In this document: positions 17,309 through 26,928 of the stretch, piece by piece
Numbering within the stretch: position 1 is the stretch's first letter
How the letters are laid out: every line of letters starts with the position of its first letter
DNA from: Pseudarthrobacter psychrotolerans
GTDB lineage: Bacteria; Actinomycetota; Actinomycetes; Actinomycetales; Micrococcaceae
Direction: 5' to 3'
NCBI RefSeq assembly: GCF_009911795.1
Contig: NZ_CP047900.1
Coordinates: forward strand, 48,802 to 112,801
Length of the DNA stretch: 64,000 nucleotides
The notes under the pieces: generated by a model
The model's input: the letters and a program-made list of their open reading frames with translations, nothing else
Told to the model about the DNA's origin: nothing
The model's database searches: none
Made by a program: the position numbers and the translations under genes

Positions 17309-18757
17309 CTATTTCTTGCGGACGATGTAGATGGCGCCGGTTGTGACGTCTTCCTCGAGCGCTTCGAGGGTCCGGCCCCGGGTTTCGGGGACCTGGGTAT
17401 AGATGAAGATCAGCGCCAGGATGCCGACGATGCCGAAGAGGAAGAAGGTCCCGGTGATGCCGACCGCCGCCACCAGGGTCGGGAAGAACAGGCCGAGGAA
17501 GGCATTGGCGATCCACAGGCAGAAGATGGAGACGCCGATCGCGAAGCCGCGGATGTGCAGCGGGAAGATCTCCGAGAGCATCACCCACACGGCGATGTTG
17601 AGGAAGGTCTGCATCGAGCCTACGAAGGCAACCACCAGGAAGAGGATCACGAACGGCCGTGCCGGGTCGCCGACCGGCAGGGCGATCGAGGCGATGCCGA
17701 TAAGGAAGTGGCAGATCGTGGTCAGGATAAAGCCGGTAATGAGGGTGGTGCGGCGGTTGATGCGCTGCATCAGGGAGAGCCCGATGGCGCCGCCGACGAC
17801 GGCGATGACGCCGGGGGCGATGTTGGCGATGAGCGCGGCGTCCGAGTCGAAACCCGCTTCGATGAGCACGGACTGGCCGTAGTACATGATCGAGTTGATG
17901 CCGGTGAGCTGCTGCGCGACGCCCAGGCCGATCCCGACGAGCAGGATGCGCAGGATCCACTTGTTCTTCAGCGCTCCCCAGCCGGAGATGTTCATCTGCT
18001 CTTCCTCTTCGGTGAGGTGCTTGACGTCGGCCATTTCCGCGGTGGCACGCTCGGGCGAACGGATTGTGGAGAGAACATCCAGGGCTTCCTGGGTGCGGTG
18101 CTGGGAGATGAGCCAGCGTGGGGACTCGGGCATCCGCAGCATGCCGAGGAACAGGGCAATGGCGGGCAGTGCGGCGACGGCGAGCATGATGCGCCAGGCC
18201 CCGGGGTGTTCGCCCCAGACGTTGCCGATGATGGCGTTGATGACGAACGCCGCGAGCTGGCCGATGACGATCATGAGCTCGTTGCGGCCCGCTATCGAGC
18301 CGCGGATCTCGTAGGGGGCCAGCTCGGCGAGGTATACCGGGACCACCGACGAGGCGCCGCCGACGGCGAGGCCGAGGATGACGCGGCCGACGACCATGGC
18401 CTCGAAGTTGGGTGCGAACACGCAGGTCAGGGTGCCGGCGAGGAACAGGACGGCCAAGAGGATGATCGTCTTTCGACGGCCCCAGGTGTCGGAAAGGCGG
18501 CCGCCGCCCACGGCGCCCGCTGCTGCTCCGAAGAGCAGGGAGCTCGTGACAACTCCCTCCGTGAGCGCGGTCAGGCCGAGTTCGGCGGTCATCGGTCTGA
18601 GCGCGCCGTTGATCACGCCGGTGTCGTAGCCGAACAGCAGGCCACCGAACGTGGCAACAAGGGCAACCATGCCAAGACGCTTGCGGTGCGGTCCGTCGGT
18701 CAAAGGCGGGAGCGCGGCCGGTCTGGACGATCCGCCGTGCACTTGGGCAGTAGCCAT
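17309..18757 (-). CDS. iolT: MFS myo-inositol transporter, IolT-like
   Basis: 482 aa sugar-porter-family MFS. Sugar-porter signatures are clear: GGLLFGYDTGVINGAL in TM1, DTWGRRKTI, PESPRWLI after TM6, QQLTGINSIMYYGQSV in TM7 and PETRGRTLE after TM12. This matches the proton-coupled inositol/sugar transporters of Bacillus and Corynebacterium. It brings myo-inositol into the cell for the pathway encoded from 20 to 35 kb. A site at 18831-18850 upstream matches the operator motif found before the other inositol genes, supporting co-regulation. Confidence 0.87.
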   Translation of the reverse strand: MATAQVHGGSSRPAALPPLTDGPHRKRLGMVALVATFGGLLFGYDTGVINGALRPMTAELGLTALTEGVVTSSLLFGAAAGAVGGGRLSDTWGRRKTIILLAVLFLAGTLTCVFAPNFEAMVVGRVILGLAVGGASSVVPVYLAELAPYEIRGSIAGRNELMIVIGQLAAFVINAIIGNVWGEHPGAWRIMLAVAALPAIALFLGMLRMPESPRWLISQHRTQEALDVLSTIRSPERATAEMADVKHLTEEEEQMNISGWGALKNKWILRILLVGIGLGVAQQLTGINSIMYYGQSVLIEAGFDSDAALIANIAPGVIAVVGGAIGLSLMQRINRRTTLITGFILTTICHFLIGIASIALPVGDPARPFVILFLVVAFVGSMQTFLNIAVWVMLSEIFPLHIRGFAIGVSIFCLWIANAFLGLFFPTLVAAVGITGTFFLFGIVGILALIFIYTQVPETRGRTLEALEEDVTTGAIYIVRKK

Positions 18758-18830
18758 CAGGGACTCCTTTGTCAGGTTTCACGGAAGATGTGATCCGCAT
18801 CTCAGCAATACTAGCGAACTAAACCCTTAA

Positions 18831-18850
18831 ATGTAAGGACAAACTGACAA
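18831..18850 (-). promoter_or_regulatory. Putative inositol-regulon operator upstream of iolT
   Basis: Reads TTGTCAGTTTGTCCTTACAT on the minus strand, about 75 bp before the iolT start. It agrees with TTGTCAGTATGTCAGAACAA before iolC at most positions. Confidence 0.5.
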
Positions 18851-19079
18851 CCGGCGTAACCTGTGCCTCAGACAACCTCTCCGGGACACGCGGCTGCGCA
18901 CCATGTTCAAAGTCCTGGTGGACACGGTCCGAGGTTTTCCGTAGAACGAAGTCGACCGGGTGCCGCCGTTGATGACCGGCCCCGGGCACGGTGCTGTCCG
19001 GAATCCGGACGGGGATACACGTGATGTCGATGCTTTGGGTGCTATTTGGTGGAATGCGTCGCCTGGTGAGGTTCAGCGG
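18851..19079. other. Spacer between iolT promoter and glpX stop
   Basis: No gene or clear hairpin terminator was found. A 63-codon plus-strand frame here lacks support. Confidence 0.3.
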
Positions 19080-20117
19080 TTAGCTCTGGCGGGAATAGGA
19101 TTCCCACTTGTGGGCCTGGTGTTCGCCGTCGACGAAGCGGACGGTGCCTGATTTGGACCGCATCACGATCGACTGGGTCAGCACCTTGTCCTTGGCGTAG
19201 CGGACACCGCGGAGGAGGTCGCCGTCGGTGATGCCGGTGGCCGCGAAGTAGCAGTTGTCGCCGGTGACGAGGTCGTCGGTGGAAAGGACCCGGTCCAGGT
19301 CATGGCCGGCGTCGATGGCCTTTTGCTTCTCGTCATCGTCAGTAGGCCACAGCCGTCCCTGGATCACGCCGCCGAGCGTCTTGATGGCACAGGCTGTCAC
19401 GATGCCTTCCGGCGTTCCGCCGATGCCCATGAGGGCGTCTACCCCGGTACCGGAACGCGCGGCCGCGATCGCGCCGGCGACGTCGCCGTCCATGATGAAC
19501 TTGGTTCGGGCACCGGCCTCGCGGATTTCCTCCACCAGCCCGCGGTGGCGGTCGCGGTCCAGGATCATGACGTTGAGCTGGTTGATTTTAACCCCCTTGG
19601 CCTTGGCGATGAGGTGCAGGTTCTGCTTGACCGGCAGGCGCAGGTCCACGACGTCCGCGGCTTCCGGCCCGGTGACCAGCTTCTCCATGTAGAAGACGGC
19701 GGAGGGATCGAACATGGTGCCGCGCTCGGCCACGGCGAGGACGGCGAGGGCGTTGTTGATGCCGAGGGCAGCCAGGCGGGTGCCGTCGATCGGGTCCACG
19801 GCGACATCACATTCGGGGCCGGTGCCATCACCGACGTGCTCACCGTTGTACAGCATGGGGGCTTCGTCCTTTTCGCCTTCACCGATGACGACGACGCCGT
19901 TGAAATGGACGGTGGACAGCAGGGAGCGCATGGCGTCCACGGCGGCGCCGTCGGCCTTGTTTTTGTCGCCGAATCCGACCCAGTGGCCACCGGCAATGGC
20001 GGCCGCTTCGGTCACGCGGACGAGTTCCAGCGCCAGGTTCCGGTCGGGTTCGTCGTCGCCCACGGCCAGCGCCGGGGACAGGGTTGAATAGCGGGTTGAT
20101 CTGGAAGCGTCAGACAT
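19080..20117 (-). CDS. glpX: Class II fructose-1,6-bisphosphatase
   Basis: 345 aa, full length for GlpX. Motifs include [31 protein letters not shown], the metal-binding [14 protein letters not shown], and [16 protein letters not shown]. It hydrolyses fructose-1,6-bisphosphate to fructose-6-phosphate in gluconeogenesis. Chromosomes of these bacteria normally carry their own glpX, so this is probably an extra copy. In context it makes sense: the inositol pathway ends in dihydroxyacetone phosphate plus acetyl-CoA, and growth on inositol requires gluconeogenesis. It lies 395 bp downstream of iolE in the same direction. Confidence 0.93.
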   Translation of the reverse strand: MSDASRSTRYSTLSPALAVGDDEPDRNLALELVRVTEAAAIAGGHWVGFGDKNKADGAAVDAMRSLLSTVHFNGVVVIGEGEKDEAPMLYNGEHVGDGTGPECDVAVDPIDGTRLAALGINNALAVLAVAERGTMFDPSAVFYMEKLVTGPEAADVVDLRLPVKQNLHLIAKAKGVKINQLNVMILDRDRHRGLVEEIREAGARTKFIMDGDVAGAIAAARSGTGVDALMGIGGTPEGIVTACAIKTLGGVIQGRLWPTDDDEKQKAIDAGHDLDRVLSTDDLVTGDNCYFAATGITDGDLLRGVRYAKDKVLTQSIVMRSKSGTVRFVDGEHQAHKWESYSRQS

Positions 20118-20488
20118 AGCGACCTCATTCTTGAACGGTAGTGGGGGATGCGCGGCAGTTCAGCGGCCGGCGGATCTGTGCTCCGGTTCGGGCGGGGCCG
20201 TTGCCGGAAGCCTTGGCAACACTGGAGCCCCGCCGTCGGGCCGGTTCCGGGCGCGGGGCGTGCAGGTGGCGGCCCGCCGCCGCCGCCTGCACGGTTCGGA
20301 GCTTCATGCGAATACCGCCCGTACGCCGCCTCTTCGGCAGCCGCTAAGTATTCACCCGCCAAGCTCCCTCAATGATCGACGCTAGCCATCGTTGCGATCG
20401 GCTTAATCTCTAGCGTTACTCTTCCGCGGAACGGTCCTCGGCCCCGCGTCGCGCCCGTTGGCGCGCAGTAGGCGCCGCGGCGGTATTC
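20118..20488. other. Gap between glpX and the region downstream of iolE
   Basis: About 370 bp, very GC-rich, with several overlapping open frames but no domain or ribosome-binding site. It probably contains the glpX promoter. Confidence 0.35.
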
Positions 20489-20512
20489 GCCGGGGTGCCG
20501 GGACGAGGCGCG

Positions 20513-21385
20513 CTAAAGGCCCAGCAGGAAGTCCACGGAGGCGCGGACGTCGCCGGCAGGTCCTTCGCCTTCGGGCTCGGCGCTCAGGATAGTGTCCTGC
20601 TCCATGACGTACCAGCCGGCGTATTTGACGGTTTGAAGCTCTGCCACGATTTCGGCGATGCGGCAGTCTCCCTGGCCCAGCGGTACAAACATGCCCGCCT
20701 TGACGCCGTCGGTGAAGCCACGCTCACCGCGGCCAACCTGCCGGGCAAGGTCCGCGTTGACGTCCTTGAGATGGGCATGGCCCACCCGGGAGGCGAATTC
20801 GCGGACAAGCTCCAGCGGGTCCGTCCCGCCGATCAGCAGGTGGCCGGTATCCAGGCAGATGTCCGCCCCGGTGTCATTGAGCAGACGCCGGACGGCCGCG
20901 GCGGACTCGATCATGGTGCCCACGTGCGGATGCAGCACGGCGCGGATGCCGCGGTCGGCGGCGCGCTTGATGGCTTCCTCCAGATTGGCGCCAAAGACTT
21001 TCCACTGCGCGTCGGTCAGTTCCTGCTTCTCGTCATAGGACACCGCGCCGCTGTCCGCGGAGATGACCAGGACCGTGGCGCCGGCGGCTTCAAAGGCGTC
21101 AAGTTCATCCTCGATCGCCGGCAATGGGTCCTGGCCTTCCTGGTGCAGGACTGAGGGGAAGAAGCCGCCGATTGCGGTCAGGGCGAAACGCCGGAGCATT
21201 TCGGCGCGAGGCTGCGGATCAATGGGGAGGAACCCCCTGGGACCGAACTCTGTCGCCTTGATGCCCAGGTCTTTCATCTCCTGAAAAACGCGTTCGGGCG
21301 AAAGCTGGAACCCCCAGTTCTCCGCCTCACACACCCCCCAGGAGATGGGAGCGGCGGCGAGCTGGCTGGCGATGGAAGAAGTCAT
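20513..21385 (-). CDS. iolE: Myo-inosose-2 dehydratase
   Basis: 290 aa TIM-barrel of the xylose-isomerase-like AP-endonuclease-2 family. Seen: PISWGVCEAENWGFQL at the N-terminus, ATEFGPRGFLP, HPHVGTMIE and CLDTGHLLIGG with metal-binding His/Asp, and VGHAHLKDV. IolE removes water from 2-keto-myo-inositol (step 2 of the pathway). The start is 50 nt downstream of the iolG stop, so the two are cotranscribed. Its 3' part is duplicated at 11047-11421 and another piece at 16007-16058. The related IolI/IolH isomerase-type functions are less likely, given the N-terminal motif and pairing with iolG. Confidence 0.85.
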   Translation of the reverse strand: MTSSIASQLAAAPISWGVCEAENWGFQLSPERVFQEMKDLGIKATEFGPRGFLPIDPQPRAEMLRRFALTAIGGFFPSVLHQEGQDPLPAIEDELDAFEAAGATVLVISADSGAVSYDEKQELTDAQWKVFGANLEEAIKRAADRGIRAVLHPHVGTMIESAAAVRRLLNDTGADICLDTGHLLIGGTDPLELVREFASRVGHAHLKDVNADLARQVGRGERGFTDGVKAGMFVPLGQGDCRIAEIVAELQTVKYAGWYVMEQDTILSAEPEGEGPAGDVRASVDFLLGL

Positions 21386-21435
21386 TGGTTTGTCCTTGGT
21401 CGTGACGGGAGAACTCCCGGCGGGAGAGGGCCTGA

Positions 21436-22457
21436 TTAGAGAGCAACTTTGACCGGGGCACCGGCCTCGAGGGATTCCTGGGCTGCGTCGGCCACCTTTG
21501 ATGCGGCGACGGCGTCCTGGGGGTGCAGGGGTTTTCGCGCTTCCCGAGGATCAGTTCCACGAAAGCGGCCAGTTCGGACCGGTATGCCTTCTCGAAACGC
21601 TCGGCGAACGTTTGGTGCGGCACCCCGGACGGGAAGGTGATCCCAGGCTCCGCCGAACGCAGCGCGCTCTGCCCGTCGAGCCCGACCATCACGCTTCCTT
21701 GGGAACCCTGGATCTCCAGCCGGACGTCGTGGCCGGCCCCGTTGTAACGGGTGGCTGAGACGGTACCGACTGTGCCGTCCTCGAACGTGACGACGGCCAG
21801 GGCGGTGTCCACATCGCCCACCGCGCCGATGGCAGGGTCACCGTTGTTGGAGCCCTTGGCGTAAACCTCAACGATTTCGCGGCCGGTGATCCAACGCAAA
21901 ATATCGAAGTCGTGGACCGAGCAGTCCCTGAACAGTCCGCCCGAGCTGGCCAGGAACTCCACCGGCGGGGGCGTCATGTCACCGGTGACCGCACGCAATG
22001 TGTGGATCCAGCCCAGCTCGCCGGCCGCGAAGGCACGCTTCGCCTCCAGGTAGCCGGCGTCAAACCGGCGCTGGTGGCCGATCTGCACCGTGCCGCCCTT
22101 TTCCCGGATGTAGTCCAGCACCGGGAGGGAATCCGCCACGTTCATCGCCACCGGCTTCTCGCAGAACACCGGGATGCCCGCATTGACGCCGGCCTTGATG
22201 AGTTCCGGGTGCGTTCCGGTGCCGGTGGCGATGACCAGTCCGTCAACACCGGAGGAGATCAGCTCATCGACTGAGGGCAGGAATTCCGCCCCGAGGCCGG
22301 CAGCCACGTTGCGCGCGTGGTCCTGGGCCACGTCCGTCAGCTTGAGCCGGACATTGATCCCCTGCGGGTTCAGCGCCTCATTGAGGCCGGCAATGTTGTT
22401 GGCATGCATTACGCCGATGCGGCCGACGCCGACCAGGCCTAGGGTTACGTCTTTCAT
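21436..22457 (-). CDS. iolG: Myo-inositol 2-dehydrogenase (frameshifted near the 3' end)
   Basis: Gfo/Idh/MocA family. The start MKDVTLGLVGVGRIGVMHANN carries the Rossmann GVGRIG motif; then VFCEKPVAMNVADSL with the catalytic EKP Lys, and GHQRRFDAGY. It oxidises myo-inositol to 2-keto-myo-inositol with NAD+ (step 1). A run of five G at 21519-21523 breaks the frame. One added base restores the ending DAVAASKVADAAQESLEAGA and a stop at 21436, about 340 aa. As printed the frame runs antisensically past the iolE start. AAAGGAAC precedes the ATG. Operon: ABC importer, iolG, iolE. Confidence 0.87.
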
Positions 22458-22485
22458 GGTGTTCCTTTGCAACTGGAGTTGGGCG

Positions 22486-22730
22486 TTAGTCCGTGGAGTT
22501 CGCCCGTGAAATTTTTTTGTTGGCCTGCTCCACCATCGTGGGCGGCAATGATGATGGCACCACGTCGCTGGAGCTGGTCAGTTCAGACGGATCGGGGGTG
22601 AAACGGGCACCCGCCGCCCCACCGGTGTCGGGATGAGCCACGACGCTGACCTGCGCCCCGTCGATGGACGTGGACAGTTTCCTGATGTGGTCGGCACCCA
22701 TGATGCCGGCACCGATGACGCCTACCCTGA
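22486..22730 (-). pseudogene. Remnant of a second Gfo/Idh/MocA oxidoreductase N-terminus
   Basis: Reads RVGVIGAGIMGADHIRKLST then SIDGAQVSVVAHPD, the Rossmann start of an inositol-dehydrogenase-like protein. It then degrades into SELTSSSDVVPSSLPPTM and a stop. The very N-terminus has no start codon in frame and the catalytic domain is missing. It lies between the ABC ATPase and iolG, so an additional dehydrogenase gene was probably lost from the operon. Confidence 0.65.
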
Positions 22731-22813
22731 TGGACGTGGCTCTTCTTCCCCTGATGCTACTTCCGCGCGAAACCCCGGCTGCCGAGGGCCGGCAACCGGG
22801 GACGACAGGATTT

Positions 22814-23722
22814 CTAGTCCGGCCGCTGGCTGCCGCTTCCGGCTATTTCGGATTCGACTTCCTGGACGACGTCGGAGTGGCCACCCAGTTCCGCCAGTTC
22901 GTGTGCCAGCTCCTGGAGTTCGGCGCCGCCGGCCATCAGTCCGGTGAGTTCGTCGAGTTTGATGTCCTTTTTGTCGTAGTAGCCGATGCTCTTTCCGCGT
23001 TTAAGGATCAGGAACCTGTCCCCGACAGGGTAGGCGTGGTGCGGGTTGTGGGTGATGAAGATGACGCCGAGCCCGCGGTCGCGTGCCTGCAGGATGTAGC
23101 GCAGGACCACTCCTGACTGTTTCACGCCCAGGGCCGCCGTCGGCTCGTCCAGGATCAGTGCCTTGGCGCCGAAGTAAACCGCGCGGGCAATGGCCACACA
23201 CTGCCGCTCGCCACCGGAGAGCTGGCCGATGGGCTGGTCGACGTCGCGCAGGTCAATGCCCATGTCCGCCAGTTCCTTCTTGGTGACCGTTTTCATCCGC
23301 TTGACGTCCATACGCTCGAACGGGCCCTTGCCAACGGTCAGTTCCGAGCCCAGGAAGAAGTTGCGCCAGATGGGCATCAGCGGCACAACGGCAAGGTCCT
23401 GGTAGACCGAGGCGATGCCAGCATCAAGGGCCTCGCGGGGGCTGGTGAGTTTGCGGTCCTGGCCCATGATCTTGAAGGTGCCCTCGTCGTGCTGGTGCAG
23501 CCCGGCAATGATCTTGATCAGCGTGGACTTACCGGCGCCGTTGTCACCAAGTACACAGGTCACCCGCCCGTTGTCCACCGCCATGGTGACATCACTCAGG
23601 GCGATGATGTTGCCGTAGCGCTTGCCTACACCGTTCAGCTCCATCAGGTGGACCGGGGTGTGGGTCAGCGGGTCTTGTTCATTCTGCAGCAGGGTCTCCT
23701 GCTTGATCGGCTCGGTGCTCAT
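22814..23722 (-). CDS. Sugar/inositol ABC transporter ATP-binding protein
   Basis: 302 aa from [12 protein letters not shown]. One nucleotide-binding domain: Walker [14 protein letters not shown], signature [12 protein letters not shown], Walker [14 protein letters not shown]-loop FITHNPHH. The single domain (not the duplicated RbsA type) matches FrcA/IatA-like inositol importer ATPases. It powers the permease encoded 17 nt upstream. The C-terminal 40 residues are rich in Glu/His and unusual. A longer upstream frame (to 23836) overlaps the permease and is not preferred. Confidence 0.88.
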   Translation of the reverse strand: MSTEPIKQETLLQNEQDPLTHTPVHLMELNGVGKRYGNIIALSDVTMAVDNGRVTCVLGDNGAGKSTLIKIIAGLHQHDEGTFKIMGQDRKLTSPREALDAGIASVYQDLAVVPLMPIWRNFFLGSELTVGKGPFERMDVKRMKTVTKKELADMGIDLRDVDQPIGQLSGGERQCVAIARAVYFGAKALILDEPTAALGVKQSGVVLRYILQARDRGLGVIFITHNPHHAYPVGDRFLILKRGKSIGYYDKKDIKLDELTGLMAGGAELQELAHELAELGGHSDVVQEVESEIAGSGSQRPD

Positions 23723-23739
23723 AACGTGCCGGCCCCTTT

Positions 23740-24780
23740 CTATTTCAGTTCCGCGCGGCGTTTGACGATCAGGTTCACGATGGTGGCCAGCAGCAGCATC
23801 AGGCCCAGGAAGAACTTGAACCAGTCCGGGTTCCACTGTGCGTAGACGATGCCTTTGTTGGCCATGCCGAAGATGAAAGCACCAATGGCGCCGCCGATCG
23901 CCGAGCCGTAGCCGCCCGTGAGCAGGCAGCCGCCGATGACCGCTGCGATGATGTAGAGGAATTCGTTGCCGATGCCCTCGCCGGACTGGACCGCGTCGAA
24001 GGCGAAGAGGTTGTGCATACCCAGCACCCAGCCGCAGAATCCGACGCCCATGAACAGGCCGATTTTGGTGGCCTTGACGGGAACGCCCACGGCGCGTGCC
24101 GCGTTCTCATCCCCGCCCGCGGCGAAGATCCAGTTACCTACCTTCGTGCGCAGCAGCAGCCAGGACGCAATCGCCACGAGGATAATCCAGATGAGGATGG
24201 GGCTTTTCAGATCGACGCCGCCGATGATGAAGTCGTTGGCGAAGATGGCCCGGGCTGATTCGAAACCGTCGATGGAGCCAATCGAGGGCGTGGCGACGCT
24301 GCCGCCGATCAGCCTGGTCAGCGCCAGATTCAAACCTGTCAGCATCAGGAACGTTGCCAGGGTGACGATGAAGCTGGGCAGTTTCGTCTTCATCAGGATC
24401 CAGCCGTTGACGAAACCGATCGTAAGCGACACGACCAGGGCCAGGCCGATACCCACCCAGATGTTCGTTGAGAAATACCAGCTGAATAGGGACGCGGTCA
24501 GGGCCGAGCTGATCACGGCGACCCCGGCGGAAAGATCGAATTCCCCGCCGATCATCAGCAGCGACACTGCAACCGCCATGATGCCGATCGTCGAGGAGCC
24601 GTAAAGCACCGTGGCGAAGGAGTTTGGCTGCAAAAAGACAGGGGCCGCGGCTGAGAAAAAGATGAAGAGGACGATGGCGCCCACCAGGGCGCCGACCTCC
24701 GGACGGCCCAACAGATTCTGGACCACACTGCGTTTACCGACACGTTCGTCCAGCTTGGGGACTTGTAACAGAGTTGCCAT
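23740..24780 (-). CDS. Sugar/inositol ABC transporter permease
   Basis: 346 aa with about nine hydrophobic segments, RbsC/IatP class. Family hallmarks are [40 protein letters not shown] and [18 protein letters not shown]. It forms the membrane channel of an importer with the binding protein (24847-25848) and the ATPase (22814-23722). The three genes are arranged binding protein, permease, ATPase with short gaps and run into iolG and iolE, so uptake and the first two catabolic steps are co-expressed. Confidence 0.9.
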   Translation of the reverse strand: MATLLQVPKLDERVGKRSVVQNLLGRPEVGALVGAIVLFIFFSAAAPVFLQPNSFATVLYGSSTIGIMAVAVSLLMIGGEFDLSAGVAVISSALTASLFSWYFSTNIWVGIGLALVVSLTIGFVNGWILMKTKLPSFIVTLATFLMLTGLNLALTRLIGGSVATPSIGSIDGFESARAIFANDFIIGGVDLKSPILIWIILVAIASWLLLRTKVGNWIFAAGGDENAARAVGVPVKATKIGLFMGVGFCGWVLGMHNLFAFDAVQSGEGIGNEFLYIIAAVIGGCLLTGGYGSAIGGAIGAFIFGMANKGIVYAQWNPDWFKFFLGLMLLLATIVNLIVKRRAELK

Positions 24781-24846
24781 TTGATTCTCCTAATGTGGGC
24801 CGCTGCCGGGGACCGTTAAGCCCCCGGCAGCGAGCTCATGGCATCC

Positions 24847-25848
24847 TTAGCGGATGCCATCCTTTGCGAACTTGAGCACCTGTGTGGCATTGGATTTGTC
24901 AACGATGGCCGGACCGGTCAGAACCAGCTGTCCGCCACCGACCTTGAATCCGCCGCGGGTGACCTGCCACAGAGCATCCACGGAATCGTAGCCCTGGAGC
25001 CACGGCTGCTGGTCAACAGTGAACTGGACCTTGCCATCGACGATTGTCTGGGCCAGCTCGCCGTTCAGGTCGAAGGAGGCGATCTTGACCTTGTCCCGCA
25101 GATTCAGCGAGTCCACGGCCTTGAGGATGGTCTGGGTGAAGGGTGCCCCCAGCCCGATGATGGCGTCGGCACCCGAGGTCGCCTGCAGCTTCGCGGTCAC
25201 CGTTGAGGAGACCTGCGTCATGTCCGTCCCCGTAACGTAGAGGATCTCACTGCCGGGAACCTTGGATTTCACACCTGCACAACGGGCCTCCAGTGCCACG
25301 TTGCCCTGCTCGTGGATCACACAGAGCGGGTGACTGACGCCCTCTGAAGCCAACTTGGCGCCCACTGCCGCGCCGGCGACGGTTTCATCCGAACCGAAGT
25401 GGGTAAATGCTCCCACCTGTCTGAACACGTCAGCGCCGGCGTTCAAGCTGACGACCGGGATGCCGGCATCGGCGGCCTTTTTCAGCACATCCCTGAGCGC
25501 ATCGGGCTTGGCCAAAGTCACGGCAATCCCGTCAACTTTCTGGTCGATGGCCTGCTGGATCAGCTGGGCCTGGCGTCCGCCTTCGGGGTCCGAGGTGTAC
25601 AGCAGATCCGCGTTGTCCTTGGCCGCTGCCTCCTCGGCGCCTTTGCGCACGATGTCCCAGAAGGTATCGCCGGGACCGGCGTGGGTGATCATGGCAATTT
25701 TGATCTTCGGGGTGCTGGCCACCTGGCCGCCGCCGGCGGCATTGCCGGTGTCCGGTGCCCTTCCGCCCTGTGAGGAGCAGGCGCTCAGGGCCAACATCGG
25801 GACGACAGCGGAAACCAGCACCGCTGTACGCCAAGAGAACTTCTTCAC
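24847..25848 (-). CDS. Sugar/inositol ABC transporter substrate-binding lipoprotein
   Basis: 333 aa from the GTG at 25848, chosen for AGGAGA 7 nt upstream and a standard signal peptide. Residues 1-25 end in a lipobox LSAC (Cys about 24). The mature part is a type I periplasmic-binding protein of the ribose/inositol class: KIAMITHAGPGDTFWDIV, DGIAVTLAKPDAL, GIPVVSLNAGADVF, CVIHEQGNVALEARC. Tethered to the outer membrane face, it captures the substrate. Myo-inositol (or an isomer) is inferred from the operon. An operator-like site lies at 25950-25969. Confidence 0.88.
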   Translation of the reverse strand: MKKFSWRTAVLVSAVVPMLALSACSSQGGRAPDTGNAAGGGQVASTPKIKIAMITHAGPGDTFWDIVRKGAEEAAAKDNADLLYTSDPEGGRQAQLIQQAIDQKVDGIAVTLAKPDALRDVLKKAADAGIPVVSLNAGADVFRQVGAFTHFGSDETVAGAAVGAKLASEGVSHPLCVIHEQGNVALEARCAGVKSKVPGSEILYVTGTDMTQVSSTVTAKLQATSGADAIIGLGAPFTQTILKAVDSLNLRDKVKIASFDLNGELAQTIVDGKVQFTVDQQPWLQGYDSVDALWQVTRGGFKVGGGQLVLTGPAIVDKSNATQVLKFAKDGIR

Positions 25849-25949
25849 GATAAATCTCCTTTGATCACGGGTTAGGTCGGAAGCCACGATGCTCCGATCC
25901 GTAACCCCTTATAGAGAGCATGGTGACCGTTCTCACAATTGTCAAGACT

Positions 25950-25969
25950 TTGTCCTGACATAAGAATGT
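25950..25969 (-). promoter_or_regulatory. Putative inositol-regulon operator upstream of the ABC importer
   Basis: The minus strand reads ACATTCTTATGTCAGGACAA, matching the ATGTCAGAACAA half of the iolC site. It lies about 100 bp before the binding-protein start, in the 320-bp region shared with the divergent regulator gene. Confidence 0.5.
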
Positions 25970-26169
25970 TTTGACGTAACGATTCCGTTGCGGCTGCCGA
26001 TTGAGATCGTTCACAACCGGCTTCCCGGGATGGGATCCGGGAAACATTGACGACCCGCTGCCGACTGCTATTATCAGGAAGAGATGCTATGTCCTATCAA
26101 GCGAACATGGATCTGATAATGCGGTGGCCGACACAGCCGGGTCAGCCGTAGAGCACAAGGGAGAAACCA
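25970..26169. promoter_or_regulatory. Divergent promoter region between importer operon and GntR regulator
   Basis: About 200 bp without genes. An ATGTCCTATCAAGCGAACAT sequence near 26090 has matching ATGT/ACAT ends and may be a regulator site for its own gene. No -10/-35 pair was assigned confidently. Confidence 0.4.
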
Positions 26170-26910
26170 GTGGCGAATCAACTCAATCTCAGCATCGACC
26201 GCTCCTCCCCGGTCCCGCTGTATCACCAGATAGTCCAGGGCATCGAAGCCGCCATCCACGGCGGCGTGCTGGCCCCGGGAAGCAGGCTGGATAACGAGAT
26301 CGCCCTGGCGGCGCAGCTCAACCTGTCACGGCCTACGATGCGCAAGGCGATGGATGAGCTGGTGAGGGCGGGGCTGCTGGTCCGCAAAAGGGGTGTCGGA
26401 ACCCAGGTGGTCTCCAGCCAGGTCAGCCGCCCGCTGGAGCTTTCCAGCCTTTTTGATGACCTGAGCCGGAGCGGCAGCAAGCCCACCACCGAAGTCCTGA
26501 GCTTCTCGCACATCGACGCTGACGATGCCACCCGGGAAGCCCTGCAACTTCTGGCCGGCTCCAAGGTTTATCACTTCACGCGCCTTCGAAAAGTCGGTGG
26601 AAAACCGCTGGCGCTGATGGAGAACTGGGTCCGGGATGACATCACCGCCATCGATGAAGACGCCCTCCGGGCCAAAGGACTGTACAGCATTCTGCGCAGC
26701 GCAGGAGTGAACTTCCGCCTGGCCAACCAGCGGATCGGCGCGGTGATCGCCAATAGCTACCAGGCTCCCCTGCTGGACACCGAGGCCGGCTCCGCGTTGG
26801 TCACCATGGAACGCACCGCTGTGGACGACACGGGCCGGGCGGTGGAGAAAGGGCACCATGTGTACCGGGGGGACTCCTACAGTTTTGAAATGACATTGGT
26901 TCAGCGCTGA
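26170..26910 (+). CDS. GntR-family (HutC/UTRA) regulator of inositol genes
   Basis: 246 aa from a GTG. Residues 1-75 are the GntR winged helix (IDRSSPVPLYHQIVQGIEA, ALAAQLNLSRPTMRKAMDEL, GLLVRKRGVGTQVV). Residues about 95-245 are a UTRA effector domain (LQLLAGSKVYHFTRLRKVGG, ALMENWVRDDIT). It lies divergently from the inositol importer and 18 nt before iolB, so it is probably the local regulator. Known inositol regulators of Corynebacterium/Streptomyces are also GntR type. Candidate targets are the four related sites at 18831, 25950, 35289 and 35758. The effector is not known. Confidence 0.88.
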   Translation: MANQLNLSIDRSSPVPLYHQIVQGIEAAIHGGVLAPGSRLDNEIALAAQLNLSRPTMRKAMDELVRAGLLVRKRGVGTQVVSSQVSRPLELSSLFDDLSRSGSKPTTEVLSFSHIDADDATREALQLLAGSKVYHFTRLRKVGGKPLALMENWVRDDITAIDEDALRAKGLYSILRSAGVNFRLANQRIGAVIANSYQAPLLDTEAGSALVTMERTAVDDTGRAVEKGHHVYRGDSYSFEMTLVQR

Positions 26911-26928
26911 CGGTAAGGACAAAAATTA

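Noticed and set aside
17120..18793. Long plus-strand open frame (557 codons) across iolT
   Set aside because: Antisense shadow of the MFS transporter: mostly Glu/Asp/Gly/Arg composition with no domain, as is common in GC-rich genes. The minus-strand reading has full sugar-porter motifs.
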